From assembly GCF_019166065.1 (NCBI RefSeq), contig NZ_JAHTBN010000004.1, positions 186,001-250,000 of the forward strand: a stretch of 64,000 nt of DNA. Direction: 5' to 3'. The notes beneath the pieces are model-generated. The model did not search any database. It saw only the letters and a program-made list of their open reading frames with translations, and was not told where the DNA came from. Shown here in pieces: positions 61,490 to 64,000 of the stretch; position 1 is the stretch's first letter, and each line of letters starts with the position of its first letter. This stretch comes from Candidimonas humi. Lineage in GTDB: Bacteria > Pseudomonadota > Gammaproteobacteria > Burkholderiales > Burkholderiaceae_B. A program made the translations under genes and the position numbers.

Positions 61490-62467
61490 ATGAACAGATT
61501 AAAACGTTACGCAGGCGCGTGTGCGCTGGCGCTGGGCGCCCTGGCTGGCGGGCAGGCGGCGGCCGCCTATCCGGACCGGCCGGTCACGGTGATAGTGGGC
61601 TTTGCGCCCGGCGGCACCAACGATATTCTCGGGCGCCTCATGGCTGCCGAGCTGGCCAAGCGCCTGGGCGGCTCGTTCGTGGTCGAAAACAAGCCCGGCG
61701 CCAACTCCATGATTTCCGCCAATTACGTCAAGCACGCCAAGCCGGACGGCTACACGCTGCTGGTGATCTCCAGCGGCGGCCTGACCGTCAACCCGGCGGT
61801 GTATGCGCCCAACCGCATCACCTACGATCCCGTCAAGGACTTCACGCCGATCGCTTTGCTGGCCAAGTTCCCCCTGGTCGTGACTACCGGCGCCAAGCTC
61901 AAGGACGTCAAGACCATCCCCGAGCTGATCTCGCTGGCCAAGAAGAGCCCGGTGCCGCTGACGCACGGCGTGGCGACCTCGACCTTCCAGCTTGCCGCGG
62001 AAGTGCTGGGCACGGCGGCCGACGTCAAGTTCACCGAGATCCCCTACAAGGGTTCGGGCCCGGTCGTCGCCGCGCTGCTCGGCGGCCAGGTGGACTTCGC
62101 CATCCTGGATAGCGCCGCGGTGATGCCCTCGGTGCGCGCCGGCCGCCTGAATGCGCTGGCGGTGACTTCCGCCAAGCGTTCCGACGCGCTGCCGGGCATC
62201 CCGACCGTGGACGAGTCCGGCCTGCCGGGCTTCGAGGTGCCGATCTGGACCGGCCTGGTGGCGCCGGCCGGCACGCCCAAGGACGTGGTGCAGACCCTGG
62301 ACCATGCGCTGGCGCAGATCCTGGCCGAGCCCGACGTGAAGCAGAAGTTCAAGCAGCTCGGCATGGATGTGGGCGAAGCCGACAGCCAGGTGCTGGAAAC
62401 CAAGATACAGGACGATATCAAGCGCTGGACCGCGGCCGCCAAGAAGGCCGGCATGCATTACGAATAA
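61490..62467 (+). CDS. Bug-family periplasmic solute-binding protein
   Basis: 325 residues. Signal peptide ending at QAAA, then YPDRPVTVIVGFAPGG and PYKGSGPVVAALLGGQVDFAILD, the family marks. It is directly followed by a LysR gene and, further on, a flavin monooxygenase on the other strand, suggesting an aromatic ligand (inference). Confidence 0.9.
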   Translation: MNRLKRYAGACALALGALAGGQAAAAYPDRPVTVIVGFAPGGTNDILGRLMAAELAKRLGGSFVVENKPGANSMISANYVKHAKPDGYTLLVISSGGLTVNPAVYAPNRITYDPVKDFTPIALLAKFPLVVTTGAKLKDVKTIPELISLAKKSPVPLTHGVATSTFQLAAEVLGTAADVKFTEIPYKGSGPVVAALLGGQVDFAILDSAAVMPSVRAGRLNALAVTSAKRSDALPGIPTVDESGLPGFEVPIWTGLVAPAGTPKDVVQTLDHALAQILAEPDVKQKFKQLGMDVGEADSQVLETKIQDDIKRWTAAAKKAGMHYE

Positions 62468-62468
62468 G

Positions 62469-63470
62469 GTGGCCAGGCCTGCGCGCGGCGCCGGCTCCGG
62501 CGCCACGCCGCCCGAACCTCGCGCGGACGCAACGCCCCGGCGCCCCGATGCCGTGCCGGCTCCCGCCGGCCGGCCGACCCTGCGCCAGTTGCAGGTGTTC
62601 GTGCACGCATACCGGCTCGGCAGCCTGACGCAGGCGGCCCGGGCCGTGCATGTCACGCAATCGGCCGCCAGCGTCGCTTTGCAGCACCTGGAAGAATCCC
62701 TCGGCATCCTGCTGTTCGACCGCGACGGCCGCGCCTTGAGCCCCACGCCCCAGGCGCGCGAAGTCTTCGAGATGGCGCAGCGGGTGCTCCATGGCATGGA
62801 CCACCTGGTGCACAATGCGCGCGGCCTGGCCGCGCGGCACCAGGGCACGCTGCGCTTTGCCGTCACCGCGGCGATCGCGGCGACGATCGCGCCCATGGTG
62901 CTGAAGCGGTTCCGCGGCCTGTACCCCGGTATCCGACCCATCATGCACGACGTGGGGCCCGAGCAATTGGTGGCGCCGGTGCTGGAGCGCCAGGTGGAAT
63001 TCAGCATCGGCACGCCCGACGCCGGAACCTCGGCAGTGCAACTGACCCCATTGCTGCGCGATCGCCTGGCGGTGATCTGCCCCGCGGACAATCCCCTGGC
63101 GGCGCGCGAGCGCCTGACATGGCGCGACCTGGACGGCGTGCCCATCATCACGGTGCGGCCGGCCAACGGGATCCGCTCGGTAGTGGACAAGGCCATGGCG
63201 CAGGCCGGGCTGGCCCTGGAGCCGAGTTGGGAAGTGTCTTATCTGGCGACGGCGCTGGCCTTGACGGCGCGCGGCCTGGGGGTGTCGGTGCTGCCGCGCT
63301 ATCTGATCGCGGCGGCGCCGTATCCGGAGCTGCGCACCCGGGTCCTGCACGAACCCGAGGTGCTGCGCACCCTGTATTTGATTTCTTCGAAGGAATACAG
63401 CCTGTCGCCGGCGGCGCAGGCGCTGGTCGACATGTTCACCGAGACGCTGCACTCGGCGGCGGCGCCCTAG
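62469..63470 (+). CDS. LysR-family transcriptional regulator
   Basis: Up to 333 residues. The winged helix-turn-helix (RQLQVFVHAYRLGSLTQAARAVHVTQSAASVALQHLEE) begins near residue 40, then the substrate-binding domain. No ATG lies before the domain; a GTG at 62469, two bases after the Bug stop, or a GTG at 62553 could start it. Both are weak; 62553 removes a variable N terminus. Same-strand placement after the Bug gene is less usual than divergent. Confidence 0.82.
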   Translation: MARPARGAGSGATPPEPRADATPRRPDAVPAPAGRPTLRQLQVFVHAYRLGSLTQAARAVHVTQSAASVALQHLEESLGILLFDRDGRALSPTPQAREVFEMAQRVLHGMDHLVHNARGLAARHQGTLRFAVTAAIAATIAPMVLKRFRGLYPGIRPIMHDVGPEQLVAPVLERQVEFSIGTPDAGTSAVQLTPLLRDRLAVICPADNPLAARERLTWRDLDGVPIITVRPANGIRSVVDKAMAQAGLALEPSWEVSYLATALALTARGLGVSVLPRYLIAAAPYPELRTRVLHEPEVLRTLYLISSKEYSLSPAAQALVDMFTETLHSAAAP

Positions 63471-63566
63471 AGCAAGTTCGGCGCAAATGATTTACCGCCT
63501 TCTCGCAGTGCCCGCCACATGCAGTGCTCGAAGACTGTAAACATCTAGCCTGAAAATGCCCTAAGC
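63471..63566 (+). repeat. Dispersed 3'-side repeat, copy R1
   Basis: AGCAAGTTCGGCGCAAA, CCCGCCACATGCAGTGC, TCGAAGACTGTAAACATCT, GAAAATGCCCTAAGCAC. It starts right after the LysR stop (63470). The same blocks on the minus strand at 32876-32972 show the closest match. Confidence 0.65.
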
Positions 63567-63621
63567 ACGGCGCCTCGGGCCGGCTGACGGCGCGCACAGG
63601 CTCGCCGCCGCGGATTGGCTT

Positions 63622-64000
63622 TTATCGAACGTTATCGGGTTGCGGTGCCGGCCGCGCGCCGCGTAGCGTGTCCACGAGCGCGTCCAGGTCGCGAGGCCAC
63701 GCATCGCCGCGCCAGGCGATGTGCTGGTCGCTGCGCAGCAGGACCATCTTGTGGCGATATTGCCGCTGGCGCGGGTCGGCGCCGTCCGCGTCGACGATCT
63801 GCAAGGGGATGCCCCGCGCTGCGGCGGCGTGTTGCAGCGGCGCGGCGTCGCACGCCGGGTCCAGGCGCAGCAGCGTATAGCCGTCGCCGAGCCGGTCGAA
63901 GACCGGCGTGCCGTCGGCCAGCACGAAGTACGGCGCGCGGCAGCCCGGCGCCGTGGATGCGGTGTAGCTGCCCATGGAGTAGGCCGGCGCGGCCTCGCCG
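63622..64000 (-). CDS. FAD-dependent aromatic monooxygenase, C-terminal part (runs off the window)
   Basis: The last 126 residues or so of a flavoprotein hydroxylase (PheA/TfdB/MhpA type). The segment AYSMGSYTASTAPGCRAP and the C-terminal thioredoxin-like domain (DGTPVFDRLGDGYTLLRL; LLRSDQHIAWRG) are typical of this group. The FAD-binding N-terminal part is right of base 64000. It converges with the LysR gene across 151 bases. Confidence 0.82.
   Translation of the reverse strand, partial: GEAAPAYSMGSYTASTAPGCRAPYFVLADGTPVFDRLGDGYTLLRLDPACDAAPLQHAAAARGIPLQIVDADGADPRQRQYRHKMVLLRSDQHIAWRGDAWPRDLDALVDTLRGARPAPQPDNVR

Overview
The window is about 64 kb of GC-rich chromosomal DNA from a betaproteobacterium of the Bordetella/Achromobacter type (Alcaligenaceae). 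The signs are two Bug-type (tripartite tricarboxylate transporter) binding proteins, coaX (baf) next to birA, a pair of lipid A late acyltransferases ahead of dapF, a DksA that has lost most of its zinc cysteines, and an ahcY led by an S-adenosylhomocysteine riboswitch. Genus is inferred from this content; no rRNA or tRNA gene was seen to test it.

Layout. 1-6 kb: an operon for an indolepyruvate-type 2-oxoacid oxidoreductase plus a Rieske oxygenase and its reductase, facing a divergent MarR regulator. 6-12 kb: envelope sugar genes (galE, waaC, waaA, galU) and a methyltransferase. 11.8-14.6 kb: a Bug protein, an amidohydrolase and a divergent LysR. 14.6-17.5 kb: coaX, birA and an alpha/beta hydrolase. 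17.8-23.3 kb: dacC, a D-amino acid aminotransferase, ybeD, lipB, an enoyl-CoA hydratase and lipA. 23.8-31.7 kb: a complete Dpp-type peptide ABC transporter followed by two amidohydrolases. 32.2-36.5 kb: a carboxymuconolactone-decarboxylase-like protein, a cob(I)alamin adenosyltransferase, an acetyltransferase, a degenerate CusF-like protein and hslVU with a heat-shock-type promoter. 37.4-43 kb: dksA and a zinc block (CobW GTPase, Zur, ZnuC/B/A) with a perfect Zur-like palindrome. 43-47.5 kb: two acyltransferases, dapF, DUF484 and xerC. 47.7-53.3 kb: the SAM cycle (metK, ahcY, metF) with small companions. 53.4-61 kb: fau, slt, cca, a MidA-like methyltransferase and a DEAD-box helicase. 61.5-64 kb: a second Bug/LysR pair and the end of a flavin monooxygenase.

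Most of the window is housekeeping. The least explained signal is non-coding. A 247-bp element occurs twice, in opposite orientations, at 31731-31977 and 36972-37218. Each copy has 32-bp inverted arms around nested smaller hairpins. Three adjacent base pairs differ between the copies, and both arms of each copy have changed so that pairing is kept. The two copies bracket the 5-kb hslVU block. A second dispersed repeat, seen three or four times, always lies just downstream of a gene and in the gene's orientation (after the second LysR gene, cca, cobO and, more weakly, fau). Neither repeat encodes a credible protein or contains a transposase.

Other points of interest are a possible 50-residue membrane protein between the Zur box and znuC, a CusF-like protein lacking most copper ligands, and long 5' leaders ahead of the helicase and metK. 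I saw no prophage, insertion sequence, CRISPR array or recognisable defence system.
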